DNA of 46,010 nucleotides from NCBI RefSeq assembly GCF_022398325.1, contig NZ_JAKEVD010000029.1:16208-62217 (forward strand). The letters run 5' to 3'. Position 1 is the first letter of the stretch; each line of letters begins with the position of its first letter. The notes under the pieces were generated by a model. It was not told where the DNA came from and did not search any database. It saw only the letters and a program-made list of their open reading frames with translations. The stretch is from Shewanella sp. Isolate13 (GTDB lineage: Bacteria; Pseudomonadota; Gammaproteobacteria; Enterobacterales; Shewanellaceae). Shown piece by piece: positions 8,226 to 16,606 of the stretch. The position numbers and the translations under genes were made by a program.

Positions 8226-9053
8226 TCAGCGACCCGCCTCTATCGCCCTGCGTGCAATCTTATCGATAAGCCCAGGGGCGATAACTTTAAAGAAGCGTCC
8301 TACCCTTCCCCTAAAAGAGGTGATTAACAGACGCTTCCTGCTCGCAATGGCGGGTAACATCATCTGCGCACACTGCTCAGCGCTCATGATTTTCGCTTCC
8401 TGCATTGGCGTATCACCCAAAGCCTTTCCTTTTGCATCTAATGCGCGCTTATGAGTCTGCGTCACCACAAAGTCGGGACAAATCACCGTCACTGCAACCT
8501 TATAATCACTAAGCTCAATCCGCAGGGAATCAAAAAAGCCAATTACGGCATGTTTAGATGCCGCATAACCTGAACGTGCGGGTACCCCAGTCATGCCAGT
8601 GAGCGAGGCGACGGCCACGACTTGACCTTGGCTCTGTTTAAGATAGGGAATGGCGGCATGGGTGAGATAAGCAGGCCCGAGATAGTTAACCTGCATGATT
8701 TTCGATAACACAGTTAAGTCTTCAAGCTCATCGAAACGTGACCACATGGTCATGCCGGCATTATTAACTAAGATATCTAGCTGACCAAACTCTGCAATAC
8801 AAGCTTGGATTAAGCCTTGGCATTGAGCTTGTTCCGATACATCTGCCACATGCACTAACGGCTTATAACCAAGCAAGGATAACTCTTGGCCTAAAGAGTT
8901 TAGCCGTTCGAGGTTGCGAGCACTGACCACCAGCTTGCATCCTTGAGGTGCAAGCGCCAAAGCTAAGGCTCGGCCAATGCCTTCAGATGCGCCAGTGATG
9001 ATAATGACTTTGTCTTTAAAGCTGTCTTTAAATTTGCCCTTTAAAATATCCAT
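8226..9053 (-). CDS. Short-chain dehydrogenase/reductase (SDR)
   Basis: A 275-residue classical SDR. The cofactor motif TGASEGIG lies at residues 20-27, NNAG at 97-100, and the catalytic residues are Ser150, Tyr163 and Lys167 (YAASK). The preserved fold and triad indicate NAD(P)H-dependent oxidoreduction of a carbonyl or alcohol substrate. The C-terminus is basic (IASRKRLLITSFRGRVGRFF and RRAIEAGR), as in SDRs that act on lipid-like substrates such as ketosphinganine reductase homologues, but the substrate cannot be read from the sequence. It lies 90 bases downstream of the GGDEF/EAL gene on the same strand. A 7-base hairpin (8216-8235) overlaps the stop codon but lacks a T-tract. Confidence 0.88.
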   Translation of the reverse strand: MDILKGKFKDSFKDKVIIITGASEGIGRALALALAPQGCKLVVSARNLERLNSLGQELSLLGYKPLVHVADVSEQAQCQGLIQACIAEFGQLDILVNNAGMTMWSRFDELEDLTVLSKIMQVNYLGPAYLTHAAIPYLKQSQGQVVAVASLTGMTGVPARSGYAASKHAVIGFFDSLRIELSDYKVAVTVICPDFVVTQTHKRALDAKGKALGDTPMQEAKIMSAEQCAQMMLPAIASRKRLLITSFRGRVGRFFKVIAPGLIDKIARRAIEAGR

Positions 9054-9143
9054 ATATTAGCGAACCACTGCCAAGCTGTTTTTATGCCTAGTCGTTAAAG
9101 CTCACACATATACACCCAAAGCGCAAATTGAGCTCAACAAGCC

Positions 9144-11696
9144 CTAGGCGATTAGTATCTCTGGAGTAATTTCAGCTTGATATGACGCGAGCGGCTTAGG
9201 GCGGCCTATGGCATAGCCTTGAGCATAGTTAACTCCGATGATCTCAAGCTTATCCATGATCTCTTGGTTTTCCACAAACTCGGCCACAGTCTCGATCCCC
9301 ATCACTCGGCAGACATCATTAACCGACTTAACGATGGCATAATCTTTGGCATTACTGGCTAGGTTTTTCACGAAGCAACCATCGATTTTTACATAATCGA
9401 CAGGCATCTCTTTTAGGTAACCATAAGACGCAAAACCGCTACCAAAATCGTCTAGGGCGAAAGCGAAGCCGCGCTTACGTAGGCCTAGTAACATCTTCAT
9501 CGCGCGGCTGCGATTTTGAATCGCACTGGTTTCGGTTATTTCAAAACAAATACAAGCACTTGGGATACCAAAGCGCGTTTGCTGACGCAGGATGAAATCG
9601 GCGATCCCTTCGGCACCAAGACTATTACCAGACAGGTTTATCGAGAGGCAGTGATCATGCCACAGGTGTTCATTTAACGATAACCACAAGAAGGCTTTTC
9701 TGATAACCTCCTTATCCACTTCTACTATCAACTTAAAGCGCTCGGCGGCGGCAATAAATTGCGCCGGCGGTAGCAATCGTCCGTCAGACTCTTGGATCCG
9801 TAACAAGATCTCCAGACGCTGACGATGACTATGGGAGGAGATACGTTTGATTTTTTGATAGTAGAGGATCAATTCATTATGCTCTATCGCCTGCACAATT
9901 CTAACCGCCCACTTAGGCGCATTACGTAGCAGGCTAAGATCTTTATCACGACCATCAAAAAACTGTACTTGATTACTGCCTTTTTGCTTAGCCGAGTGAC
10001 AAGCAATTTCCGCATCCTTAAGTAACTCTCGCACACCCTCATTTGCCTTGTTCCCCGCCAAGGCGATCCCAACGCTGACACCAACACGATAAGCAGTATC
10101 ACCATGAAGCAACATCTGTGCGTTTACACTGGCGATGATACTTTTCGATAACTTAGCAACCTCAAGCGCGCTGCGATCCTTTATTGCTAAGGCAAATTTG
10201 TCACCGCCCAAGCGCCCCAGCAACTCATTATTCAATAGGCAAGAATTTATCGCTTTTGCCACCTTGCTAAGCATCTCATCGCCTACATTATGACCACAAG
10301 AATCATTGATTAACTTAAATTGCTCTAAATCAAAATAGATAATAGCCAGAGACTTTGATTGCTGTGCATAGCTCACTAAGCGAGTCCCGAAAACACTTCT
10401 AGTGACTAAGCCAGTGATAGGGTCAAAATCGACACATCGCTGCAACTGACGCTTTAGCAAAGCTTGCTGGGTGATGTCTCGCAACACTATTGCCGCCCCA
10501 ATCACTTTCCCAGAATGACTACGTAGATGAGTTAAGCTGCCATTGACCAACATAGGAGTGTCCCTATTTAGGCGCAATAAGAGCGGAGCTGCAGTTTTAT
10601 CTGCCTCTTGTATAAAAGCCTCGACCTTAACGGTGAGTCCAAGATTACAGCACAACAGCGGCTCAAGACTGCTCCCCTGCACCTGTTCATTCTTTAGCGC
10701 CAGCATACACTCAGCATACGGGTTGATATAACTGACCTTGGCTAGCGTATCGGTAAAGATGACGACTTCGGAAGTGTTGTCTAAGACAAGTTGAGAGTGA
10801 GTTCGCTGATGATAGAGATCCGACAATAACCCATTAATGTTTGTTGTTAACGGCTCTAATTCAGTGCCTGCGGCGCTATCGATTAGTTGGCATGCCTTAG
10901 AGCCGACATCGAGGCTTGAGCATTGAGTAACAAGCTTATTGAATGGCTTGATAAGTGCCTGTCGCAACCAGAAATACAGTGCTAATTGCAGTGCAACTAC
11001 AAACCCCAACAGTCCTAGCGCTAGCAAACTGTATTTCATCGCTATCTGCGAGAAAAAGTGATTAGAAAAACTGATAGAGAGATGAAGCGGAGTATGCTCA
11101 ATAATTGAGAGGAGCTTAAGCTGAGCCGTCACCGTATCGTCCATAAACAAGTGCTCTGTGGACGCCGTGCCGGTTTGAATTTCAGCCTTGGTTATCATCC
11201 CCTTCTCAGCAAGGCTCAAGAGGTAATCATCCGTCAATCGACGAACTAAGAGTAGACGTTCTCCATGGAGCTGGCCCTGCAGACTAACTAAGTAACTCTG
11301 CTGCTGACTATCAAGATATACCCCCGTTCTCTCCCGATGACTAGCTAACAACTCTGGTGGTGGAACAAATTTATCGTCGTCTTGCACTCTCAGGTAGGTC
11401 AACTTCCTCCCTGTAAGCCCCAGTAACTGAGTGTCTCTCAACAAGCTGCCATCGCTGCCTAATAGGCTCGGCAGCCCTTGTTGTGAGTAGAGTGGGTTGT
11501 TACGAAAAACCAGTTGAAACGACTCAAGCTCTTTATTCAGCTGTGACTGAATACTCTCAAGTTCTCTTTCTATGATATAGCCTCGAATCGTATCGATCCC
11601 GCTATATAAGTGTGCAATTCCAGCCAAACAGCTAGCAGTGAGGAGGGGGATGAAAATCCCAAAGATCACTAAGACAACTTTCTTGCCAATTTTCAT
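9144..11696 (-). CDS. Membrane-bound PAS-GGDEF-EAL protein, probable c-di-GMP phosphodiesterase
   Basis: An 850-residue inner-membrane signalling protein. A first membrane segment lies at about 7-30, a periplasmic sensor region at 31-219, a second membrane segment at 221-246, a PAS-like domain at about 300-410, GGDEF at 415-580 and EAL at 595-840. The GGDEF active-site motif is GGDKF (497-501) and no RxxD inhibitory site precedes it, so cyclase activity is unlikely. The EAL signature is EILLR (629), keeping the catalytic Glu, and the other metal and catalytic positions are present: NLSGN, ExTE (FEITET), DDFGSG, VKIDG, and AEFVE. It is therefore likely a phosphodiesterase with a GGDEF domain that senses or regulates. 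The ligand of the periplasmic domain is unknown. Confidence 0.9.
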   Translation of the reverse strand: MKIGKKVVLVIFGIFIPLLTASCLAGIAHLYSGIDTIRGYIIERELESIQSQLNKELESFQLVFRNNPLYSQQGLPSLLGSDGSLLRDTQLLGLTGRKLTYLRVQDDDKFVPPPELLASHRERTGVYLDSQQQSYLVSLQGQLHGERLLLVRRLTDDYLLSLAEKGMITKAEIQTGTASTEHLFMDDTVTAQLKLLSIIEHTPLHLSISFSNHFFSQIAMKYSLLALGLLGFVVALQLALYFWLRQALIKPFNKLVTQCSSLDVGSKACQLIDSAAGTELEPLTTNINGLLSDLYHQRTHSQLVLDNTSEVVIFTDTLAKVSYINPYAECMLALKNEQVQGSSLEPLLCCNLGLTVKVEAFIQEADKTAAPLLLRLNRDTPMLVNGSLTHLRSHSGKVIGAAIVLRDITQQALLKRQLQRCVDFDPITGLVTRSVFGTRLVSYAQQSKSLAIIYFDLEQFKLINDSCGHNVGDEMLSKVAKAINSCLLNNELLGRLGGDKFALAIKDRSALEVAKLSKSIIASVNAQMLLHGDTAYRVGVSVGIALAGNKANEGVRELLKDAEIACHSAKQKGSNQVQFFDGRDKDLSLLRNAPKWAVRIVQAIEHNELILYYQKIKRISSHSHRQRLEILLRIQESDGRLLPPAQFIAAAERFKLIVEVDKEVIRKAFLWLSLNEHLWHDHCLSINLSGNSLGAEGIADFILRQQTRFGIPSACICFEITETSAIQNRSRAMKMLLGLRKRGFAFALDDFGSGFASYGYLKEMPVDYVKIDGCFVKNLASNAKDYAIVKSVNDVCRVMGIETVAEFVENQEIMDKLEIIGVNYAQGYAIGRPKPLASYQAEITPEILIA

Positions 11697-11990
11697 CTAA
11701 AAATAACTTCTCTAATTCAAAACCAGCCAGCAACTCTGGCTACTACTCGGTTTGCGCTAGCAAAGTACCCCATTTTGCAACAGATAACACCTACCTTTGA
11801 AACAGTCGTTTATAAAAACAACAGCCGAGCTACGCTTACTCAAAAATACTGTAATTTTTTAGACTAAAGCTCAACAGCAACGCTTCAATTCTGCGAAAAC
11901 TCAATTGTTATATTTTTGTGATAATTAGGCGATATTCCAGTGATAACCCTTTGCCAAACTAAAACTCATTCAAAGCAAAGGAGAGATATA

Positions 11991-12692
11991 ATGAAACTAA
12001 ATCAAGTCACAAAATTACTGATTATAAGCAGTGTTATCAGCCTACCGGCAACTGCAGCAGAACTAGAGATAAGCATTACTAATCTAACCCACGGTAATCA
12101 TTTCACTCCCTTATTCATTGCCGCCCACGATGCTGATAGCCACATTTTCCAAGTTGGTGAAATGGCAAGTAGCGCTTTACAAAAAATGGCTGAAGGCGGA
12201 GACATTGGCGATTTAGATGCTGCGATTATGGGAACAAATGGCATTACAGTAACGAACCCTGCTAGTGGGCTACTCGCACCCAGCGCAAAAGTAGATGCCA
12301 TCATGTTAAACACCGGCACTATGACTCACTTATCAATCGCGGCTATGGTATTGCCTACCAATGATGCATTTGTCGGCTTAGATGCATGGCAGATCCCAAC
12401 CGAAGCTGGCAGCTACACCTTCACCTTAAACGCCTATGATGCGGGCACGGAAGCCAATGACGAGATAATTAATGGCGGTGGTATGTCAGGAGTGCCGGGC
12501 ATTCCAGCAGCACCGAGCGGTGACGGCGGCATGAACGCTAGTGGCGTAATGGATATGAGCAATAATGATAAAGTGCATATCCATCCTGGAGTGCTTGGTG
12601 ATACAGACTTACAAGGTGGTATGAGTGATCTTGATAGTCGTGTACACCGCTGGTTAAATCCTGTTGCTCGCGTAACGGTTATCGTTAAGTAG
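11991..12692 (+). CDS. Exported spondin-N domain protein
   Basis: A 233-residue secreted protein. I start it at 11991 because AAAGGAGAG precedes this ATG and MKLNQVTKLLIISSVISLPATAAE is a clean signal peptide; an earlier start would add a charged extension. The mature protein shows the spondin-N pattern: EISITNLTHGNHFTP, an alternating hydrophobic stretch with GEMASSALQKMAEGGD, TNDAFVGLDA, YDAGTEAND and DKVHIHPG near the end. Bacterial spondin-N proteins are envelope proteins of unclear function. A second spondin-N gene follows after 10 bases and a response regulator gene comes next, so the three are probably one operon. The 294-base upstream gap is AT-rich, and I see no firm promoter in it. 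Confidence 0.85.
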   Translation: MKLNQVTKLLIISSVISLPATAAELEISITNLTHGNHFTPLFIAAHDADSHIFQVGEMASSALQKMAEGGDIGDLDAAIMGTNGITVTNPASGLLAPSAKVDAIMLNTGTMTHLSIAAMVLPTNDAFVGLDAWQIPTEAGSYTFTLNAYDAGTEANDEIINGGGMSGVPGIPAAPSGDGGMNASGVMDMSNNDKVHIHPGVLGDTDLQGGMSDLDSRVHRWLNPVARVTVIVK

Positions 12693-12702
12693 GAGGTTAA
12701 CC

Positions 12703-13434
12703 ATGAATATCCTCAAACTCAATTGCAAATTTAACGGCCTCATACTAATAAGTACCGGAGTATTACTACTTAGCGCCTGCTCTGACAACGACCACGTAAA
12801 TCCTACGCCGATTACTCCTCCGGTCATAACACCAACAATGCAGGATTACACAATAGCTGTAACCAACTTAACAGCTAATCAGCCAATGTCACCAATTGCA
12901 GTAGTGAGTCATAGCGCTGACAGCGTACTTTGGAGTAGCAGTCAGAGCGCAAGTATGGCATTAGAAACTCTAGCTGAATCTGGCGATGCCAGCAGCTTAA
13001 ACAGTGAACCCGGTGTCAGCAGGCTAACTAGTGGCGCAGGTATTTTAATGCCTGGAGCAAGTGAACAGATAAGCCTAAGCCTTGATTCAACTGCTGTTGC
13101 AGATTTATCGGTACTGACAATGTTGGTCAATACAAACGATGCATTTGCAGGCTTTACTGGTTATGACCTAAGCCGTTTAGCCGTTGATGAGTCTATGGTA
13201 TTTAGAGTGATAAGTTATGATGCGGGAACTGAGGCTAATAGCGAAGCCAAAGGCACCATTCCAGGCCCTGCTGATGGTGGAGAAGGGTTTAATGCTGCTC
13301 GGGATGATACCGATAAAGTTCATGTCCACCCCGGTATAGTTAGCAGCGACGATGGCCTTAGCGACTCCGTACTGAATGCTTCGCATCGCTTTGATAACCC
13401 AGTATTACTTATCAAAATAAGCCGCACAGAATAA
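12703..13434 (+). CDS. Spondin-N domain lipoprotein
   Basis: A 243-residue lipoprotein paralogous to the preceding gene. The signal peptide ends LLLSAC, making Cys26 the predicted lipid attachment site, followed by a Pro/Thr linker (NPTPITPPVITPT). The spondin-N core is YTIAVTNLTANQPMSPI, SASMALETLAESGD, VNTNDAFAGF, YDAGTEANSE and DKVHVHPG, block for block like its neighbour although overall identity is modest. GGAGG stands just before the ATG, 10 bases after the first spondin gene. One secreted and one membrane-anchored version suggest partners at the cell surface; this is inference. Confidence 0.85.
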   Translation: MNILKLNCKFNGLILISTGVLLLSACSDNDHVNPTPITPPVITPTMQDYTIAVTNLTANQPMSPIAVVSHSADSVLWSSSQSASMALETLAESGDASSLNSEPGVSRLTSGAGILMPGASEQISLSLDSTAVADLSVLTMLVNTNDAFAGFTGYDLSRLAVDESMVFRVISYDAGTEANSEAKGTIPGPADGGEGFNAARDDTDKVHVHPGIVSSDDGLSDSVLNASHRFDNPVLLIKISRTE

Positions 13435-13522
13435 GCACTCACTTATATAAATTTAAAAAGTGCGTAATAAATGTTTCCACTGGCGGGTCTTGTTGACAAG
13501 GACTCGCCTTTGGGAGCTAAGC

Positions 13523-14248
13523 ATGAACGGAGCAACTACAAACACAGGTCATATTGCCAATAAGCAGATCTTACTTGTTGAAGCAGAACAAGACTTAGCT
13601 GATCTGTTAACCCTGAATCTAAAAAGTATGAATCACCATGTAATTCACTGCACCACACTGCAACGGGCCCAACAATACTTAAGCAATAACCAAGTAGATC
13701 TAATCTTAATGGACAGAATCCTCCCTGATGGAGATGCTATTAGCTTATGCCAACAGTTTCGAGATGCAGGCAACCAATTACCTTGCCTGATGCTGAGTGC
13801 TAAAGATTCAGAAGCCGATATCGTTTTGGGACTAGAGTCTGGTGCAGACGATTACCTAGTAAAGCCCTTCAGTTTGTTGGAGCTAAAAGCGCGAGTCAAA
13901 GCCTTAATACGCCGCTCTAAGCTAGCAGAAAAGCAAGATCACGCCATTAAATTTGAAGGGATTAGCATTGATTGTAATACGCGGGAGGTCATCGCATTTA
14001 ATGAAGTACTTGAGCTAACGGCCAGAGAATTCGATCTATTACTCTATCTGGCTCAGCATCCCAAGCAAGTATTTAGTCGGATGCAATTATTAGAGGCGGT
14101 CTGGGGATATTCATACTCTGGTTATGAGCATACCGTAAATAGCCACGTGAACCGTTTACGCTCTAAACTCGCCCGCAATGTACGTACCTCAAAGCTAGTT
14201 AGAACCGTATGGGGCGTCGGCTATAAATTTACCCCACCTGCAGCATAA
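13523..14248 (+). CDS. OmpR-family response regulator with altered acidic pocket
   Basis: A 241-residue protein with a receiver domain (about 14-130) and a winged-helix DNA-binding domain (about 145-240; LTAREFDLLLYLAQHPKQVF, VNSHVNRLRSKL, VRTVWGVGYKF). I start it at 13523, behind TGGGAG. The phosphoacceptor Asp64 (LILMDRILPDG), Ser92 and Lys114 (VKPF) are present. In the metal-binding pocket the usual Glu-Asp-Asp/Glu is EAE: the position of PhoB Asp10 is Ala21. Loss of that aspartate often weakens Mg-dependent phosphorylation, so it may work in an atypical way. No histidine kinase gene is nearby; the next gene, hemE, is on the other strand. It follows the spondin pair by 88 bases. Confidence 0.9.
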   Translation: MNGATTNTGHIANKQILLVEAEQDLADLLTLNLKSMNHHVIHCTTLQRAQQYLSNNQVDLILMDRILPDGDAISLCQQFRDAGNQLPCLMLSAKDSEADIVLGLESGADDYLVKPFSLLELKARVKALIRRSKLAEKQDHAIKFEGISIDCNTREVIAFNEVLELTAREFDLLLYLAQHPKQVFSRMQLLEAVWGYSYSGYEHTVNSHVNRLRSKLARNVRTSKLVRTVWGVGYKFTPPAA

Positions 14249-14301
14249 ACTGCAGATTAGTAGTCATTGACCATAAACTAAAGTCAATAAATCACAGCAG
14301 T

Positions 14302-14327
14302 AAAAAAGGCCCAGTAAACTGAGCCTT
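14302..14327 (-). terminator. Terminator of hemE
   Basis: On the minus strand AAGGCTCAG and CTGGGCCTT pair around TTTA (one G-U) and run into a T-tract. It starts about 30 bases beyond the hemE stop codon and may also stop the convergent regulator transcript. Confidence 0.8.
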
Positions 14328-14359
14328 GATTAGTTATCATCCGCAGTTAAGCAAACTGA

Positions 14360-15424
14360 TTACTTGTGGTACTTAGCCGATAGCTCATGTACAGAGTTGA
14401 TAAACGAGCCAGCATGCTCTGGATTAACGTGCTGGTGAATACCATGACCCAAGTTAAATACATGACCAGTGCCTTCACCGTAAGAAGCAAGAATTTGATC
14501 CACTTCTTGATGAATACGCTCTGGAGAAGCATAAAGTACAGATGGGTCCATGTTGCCCTGTAGCGCAACTTTATGACCAACACGGCGACGTGCATCACCG
14601 ATATCAACAGTCCAGTCTAGGCCTAGTGCATCACAGCCAGTTTCAGCCATAGACTCAAGCCATAGTCCGCCACCTTTAGTAAACAGTGTTACTGGCACCT
14701 GACGACCGTCAGCATGACGAGTTAGACCATCAACGATTTTCTGCATGTAACGTAGAGAGAATTCACGGTATGCGTGGTGAGAAAGCGCGCCACCCCATGA
14801 ATCGAAAATCATTAGCGATTGTGCACCGTTAGCAACCTGAGCGTTCAGGTATAGCGTCACAGAGTCAGCTAGCTTGTCTAGAAGCATGTGCAGAGTTGCA
14901 GGCTCTTCGTAAGCCATCTTCTTAATCTTTTCAAACGCCTTGCTAGAACCACCCTCAACCATGTAAGTCGCTAGGGTCCAAGGTGAACCAGAGAAACCGA
15001 TTAGTGGCACTTCACCTTTAAGCTCACGACGAATAGTGCTTACTGCACGCATTACGTAGCCTAGCTCATCTTCAGGATCTGGGATGCAAAGCTTTTTAAT
15101 TGAATCGATAGTATCTGTAGGACGTTCGAAACGTGGGCCTTCGCCAGCTTCGAAATATAGGCCTAAGCCCATAGCATCTGGAACCGTTAGAATATCTGAG
15201 AACAGGATAGCTGCATCTAAATCATAGCGACGTAGGGGCTGAAGAGTCACTTCGCAAGCTAAGTCTTGGTTCTTACAAAGAGACATGAAGTCTCCAGCTT
15301 CTGCGCGGGTTGCTTTATATTCTGGAAGATAACGACCTGCTTGACGCATCATCCAGACAGGAGTTCTGTCGACAGGCTGTTTTAATAACGCACGTAAATA
15401 ACGATCATTCTTTAATTCTGCCAT
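14360..15424 (-). CDS. hemE: Uroporphyrinogen decarboxylase
   Basis: HemE removes four carboxyl groups from uroporphyrinogen III to give coproporphyrinogen III in heme synthesis. The 354-residue length is typical. The N-terminal signature RTPVWMMRQAGRYLPEY contains the conserved substrate-binding arginines, followed by FSDILTVPDAMGLGL with the catalytic aspartate, GFSGSPWTLATYMVEGG, and the C-terminal FNLGHGIHQHVNPE. All family landmarks are intact. It is a single-gene unit with its own terminator, facing the spondin/regulator operon. Its promoter must lie in the 530-base gap toward rsd. Confidence 0.98.
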   Translation of the reverse strand: MAELKNDRYLRALLKQPVDRTPVWMMRQAGRYLPEYKATRAEAGDFMSLCKNQDLACEVTLQPLRRYDLDAAILFSDILTVPDAMGLGLYFEAGEGPRFERPTDTIDSIKKLCIPDPEDELGYVMRAVSTIRRELKGEVPLIGFSGSPWTLATYMVEGGSSKAFEKIKKMAYEEPATLHMLLDKLADSVTLYLNAQVANGAQSLMIFDSWGGALSHHAYREFSLRYMQKIVDGLTRHADGRQVPVTLFTKGGGLWLESMAETGCDALGLDWTVDIGDARRRVGHKVALQGNMDPSVLYASPERIHQEVDQILASYGEGTGHVFNLGHGIHQHVNPEHAGSFINSVHELSAKYHK

Positions 15425-15689
15425 TTGGCTTGATTCCTAAACTTATAGTGATATCCGCTTGGGGCGATAGTTTAGCATTTACGTTAATAAAGTAACCCGA
15501 ATCCGTAAAATAATGTGACAAGTAACGCGACAAATTCCACCAACTCGGAGGTAGTTAACATTATTGAACTGATTCACGGCTGTATTTTCTCTCTATTCAC
15601 TGCAGTTCACAGCTTTAAGCTAAAACGTGAAATAGATTCACAACTTAGCTTAACCTAAGCTGTACGGCTCGCAATGTGACAGAAAAAAG

Positions 15690-15718
15690 TTGCACCTAGA
15701 TGCTAGCTTTGGTATAAA
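15690..15718 (+). promoter_or_regulatory. Sigma-70 promoter of a small transcript
   Basis: TTGCAC (15690-15695) and TATAAA (15713-15718) are separated by exactly 17 bases. Both hexamers are one base from consensus. The predicted start is at about 15725. Confidence 0.7.
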
Positions 15719-15724
15719 AAGTCT

Positions 15725-15820
15725 GCGCTAGCAAGAACAATCAAGAAGCTCGTCGCATCGAGCCCGCAAAAACTTTACTCGCCCAGCGATAGATTTCTAT
15801 CGCTGGGCATTTTATTTTTT
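15725..15820 (+). ncRNA. Candidate small RNA (or rsd attenuator leader)
   Basis: Between a good promoter (15690-15718) and a perfect terminator (15781-15820) lies a sequence of about 90 bases with no convincing open reading frame. It contains a small stem, GCTCG (15748-15752) with CGAGC (15759-15763), then an A/C-rich single-stranded stretch before the terminator, a common layout of Hfq-type small RNAs. rsd begins 135 bases after the terminator, so an alternative is an attenuated leader of rsd. I do not recognise a known family (it is not like Spot 42 or RyhB). Confidence 0.5.
15781..15820 (+). terminator. Perfect 13-bp intrinsic terminator
   Basis: GCCCAGCGATAGA and its exact complement TCTATCGCTGGGC are separated by two bases, followed by ATTTTATTTTTT. 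No protein-coding gene ends nearby on the plus strand, so it must serve a short transcript. Confidence 0.9.
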
Positions 15821-15889
15821 AGCACTCTGTTCACAAACCTCCCGCTGGTATGTCCATTCGCTAAATCCTCATAAATCCATCAATAATGG

Positions 15890-15919
15890 TTGATCAAAAG
15901 CACATTTTTCCCCTACATT
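15890..15919 (+). promoter_or_regulatory. Possible rsd promoter
   Basis: TTGATC and TACATT are 18 bases apart, about 35 bases upstream of the rsd start codon. The -10 keeps the TAnnnT pattern. A weak but plausible sigma-70 match. Confidence 0.35.
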
Positions 15920-15954
15920 AGAGATACAGAGATGGATTTTTAACGGGGAAGATC

Positions 15955-16422
15955 ATGCTAAGAAAGCTAGAGAAAGCCGAACAAAAATGGGGCGGCTCAA
16001 ATACTCTTATAGATCAATGGTTAAATAATCGGCGCAACCTGCTTATTAACTATTGCCAGATTGCTGGGATCCCGCCGTATGAAGAAACCGACAAATCACT
16101 ACCCGCCTTCGATTCAGTGAAACAGTTCTGTGACCAATTAATGGATTATGTGTCAGAGGGTCACTTTGAAATCTACAACCAAGTCGTTACCGCCTGTGAA
16201 AAACATGGCTCTGAGAGCCAAGCGCTAGCCCAACAACTCGTGCCGCAGATCAGCGCCACCACAGATACCGCCTTAGACTTCAATGACAAATACACCGAAG
16301 CCGAAGACGAGCAAGTGCTATTTCATCTAGATAAAGATCTATCATCCCTTGGTCATGCAATGGAAACGCGCTTCGAGCTTGAAGATAAACTGTTAGAAGT
16401 ACTGCATACCAAGCACTCTTAG
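15955..16422 (+). CDS. rsd: Rsd/AlgQ anti-sigma-70 factor
   Basis: A 155-residue all-helical protein of the Rsd/AlgQ family, which binds region 4 of RpoD and shifts RNA polymerase toward alternative sigma factors in stationary phase. Recognisable family blocks are LIDQWLNNRRNLLINYCQIAG, the FCDQLMDYVSEGHFEIY segment, and a helical C-terminus (RFELEDKLLEVLH). Length matches E. coli Rsd (158). GGGGAAG precedes the ATG. It stands as a single gene and is followed by a heptamer array and a two-way terminator shared with acnB. Confidence 0.92.
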   Translation: MLRKLEKAEQKWGGSNTLIDQWLNNRRNLLINYCQIAGIPPYEETDKSLPAFDSVKQFCDQLMDYVSEGHFEIYNQVVTACEKHGSESQALAQQLVPQISATTDTALDFNDKYTEAEDEQVLFHLDKDLSSLGHAMETRFELEDKLLEVLHTKHS

Positions 16423-16433
16423 GACTTAAAGAA

Positions 16434-16539
16434 GGTTCTAGGTTCTAGGTTCTAGGTTCTAGGTTCTAGGTTCTAGGTTCTAGGTTCTAGGTTCTAGGTT
16501 CTAGGTTCTAGGTTCTAGGTTCTAGGTTCTAGGTTCTAG
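16434..16539. repeat. Heptanucleotide tandem array (GGTTCTA), about 15 copies
   Basis: An uninterrupted run of GGTTCTA/TTCTAGG units, 106 bases long (15.1 copies), begins 12 bases after the rsd stop. The copies appear identical, implying recent expansion by slippage. A decayed four-unit version lies at 2706-2733. Confidence 0.97.
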
Positions 16540-16560
16540 CAAAGAGTAAAATGAATCAAC

Positions 16561-16590
16561 AAAAAGGCCAGCTGATTAGCTGGCCTTTTT
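16561..16590. terminator. Bidirectional terminator between rsd and acnB
   Basis: AAAAAGGCCAGCT and AGCTGGCCTTTTT form a perfect 13-base stem around GATT, with A and T runs on both flanks. It serves acnB, whose stop is 17 bases away on the minus strand, and rsd on the plus strand. Confidence 0.92.
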
Positions 16591-16606
16591 AGTGCTCCAA
16601 TCTAGC

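Noticed and set aside
16434..16539. Heptamer array considered as CRISPR
   Set aside because: Units are 7 bases with no spacers; it is a simple tandem repeat.
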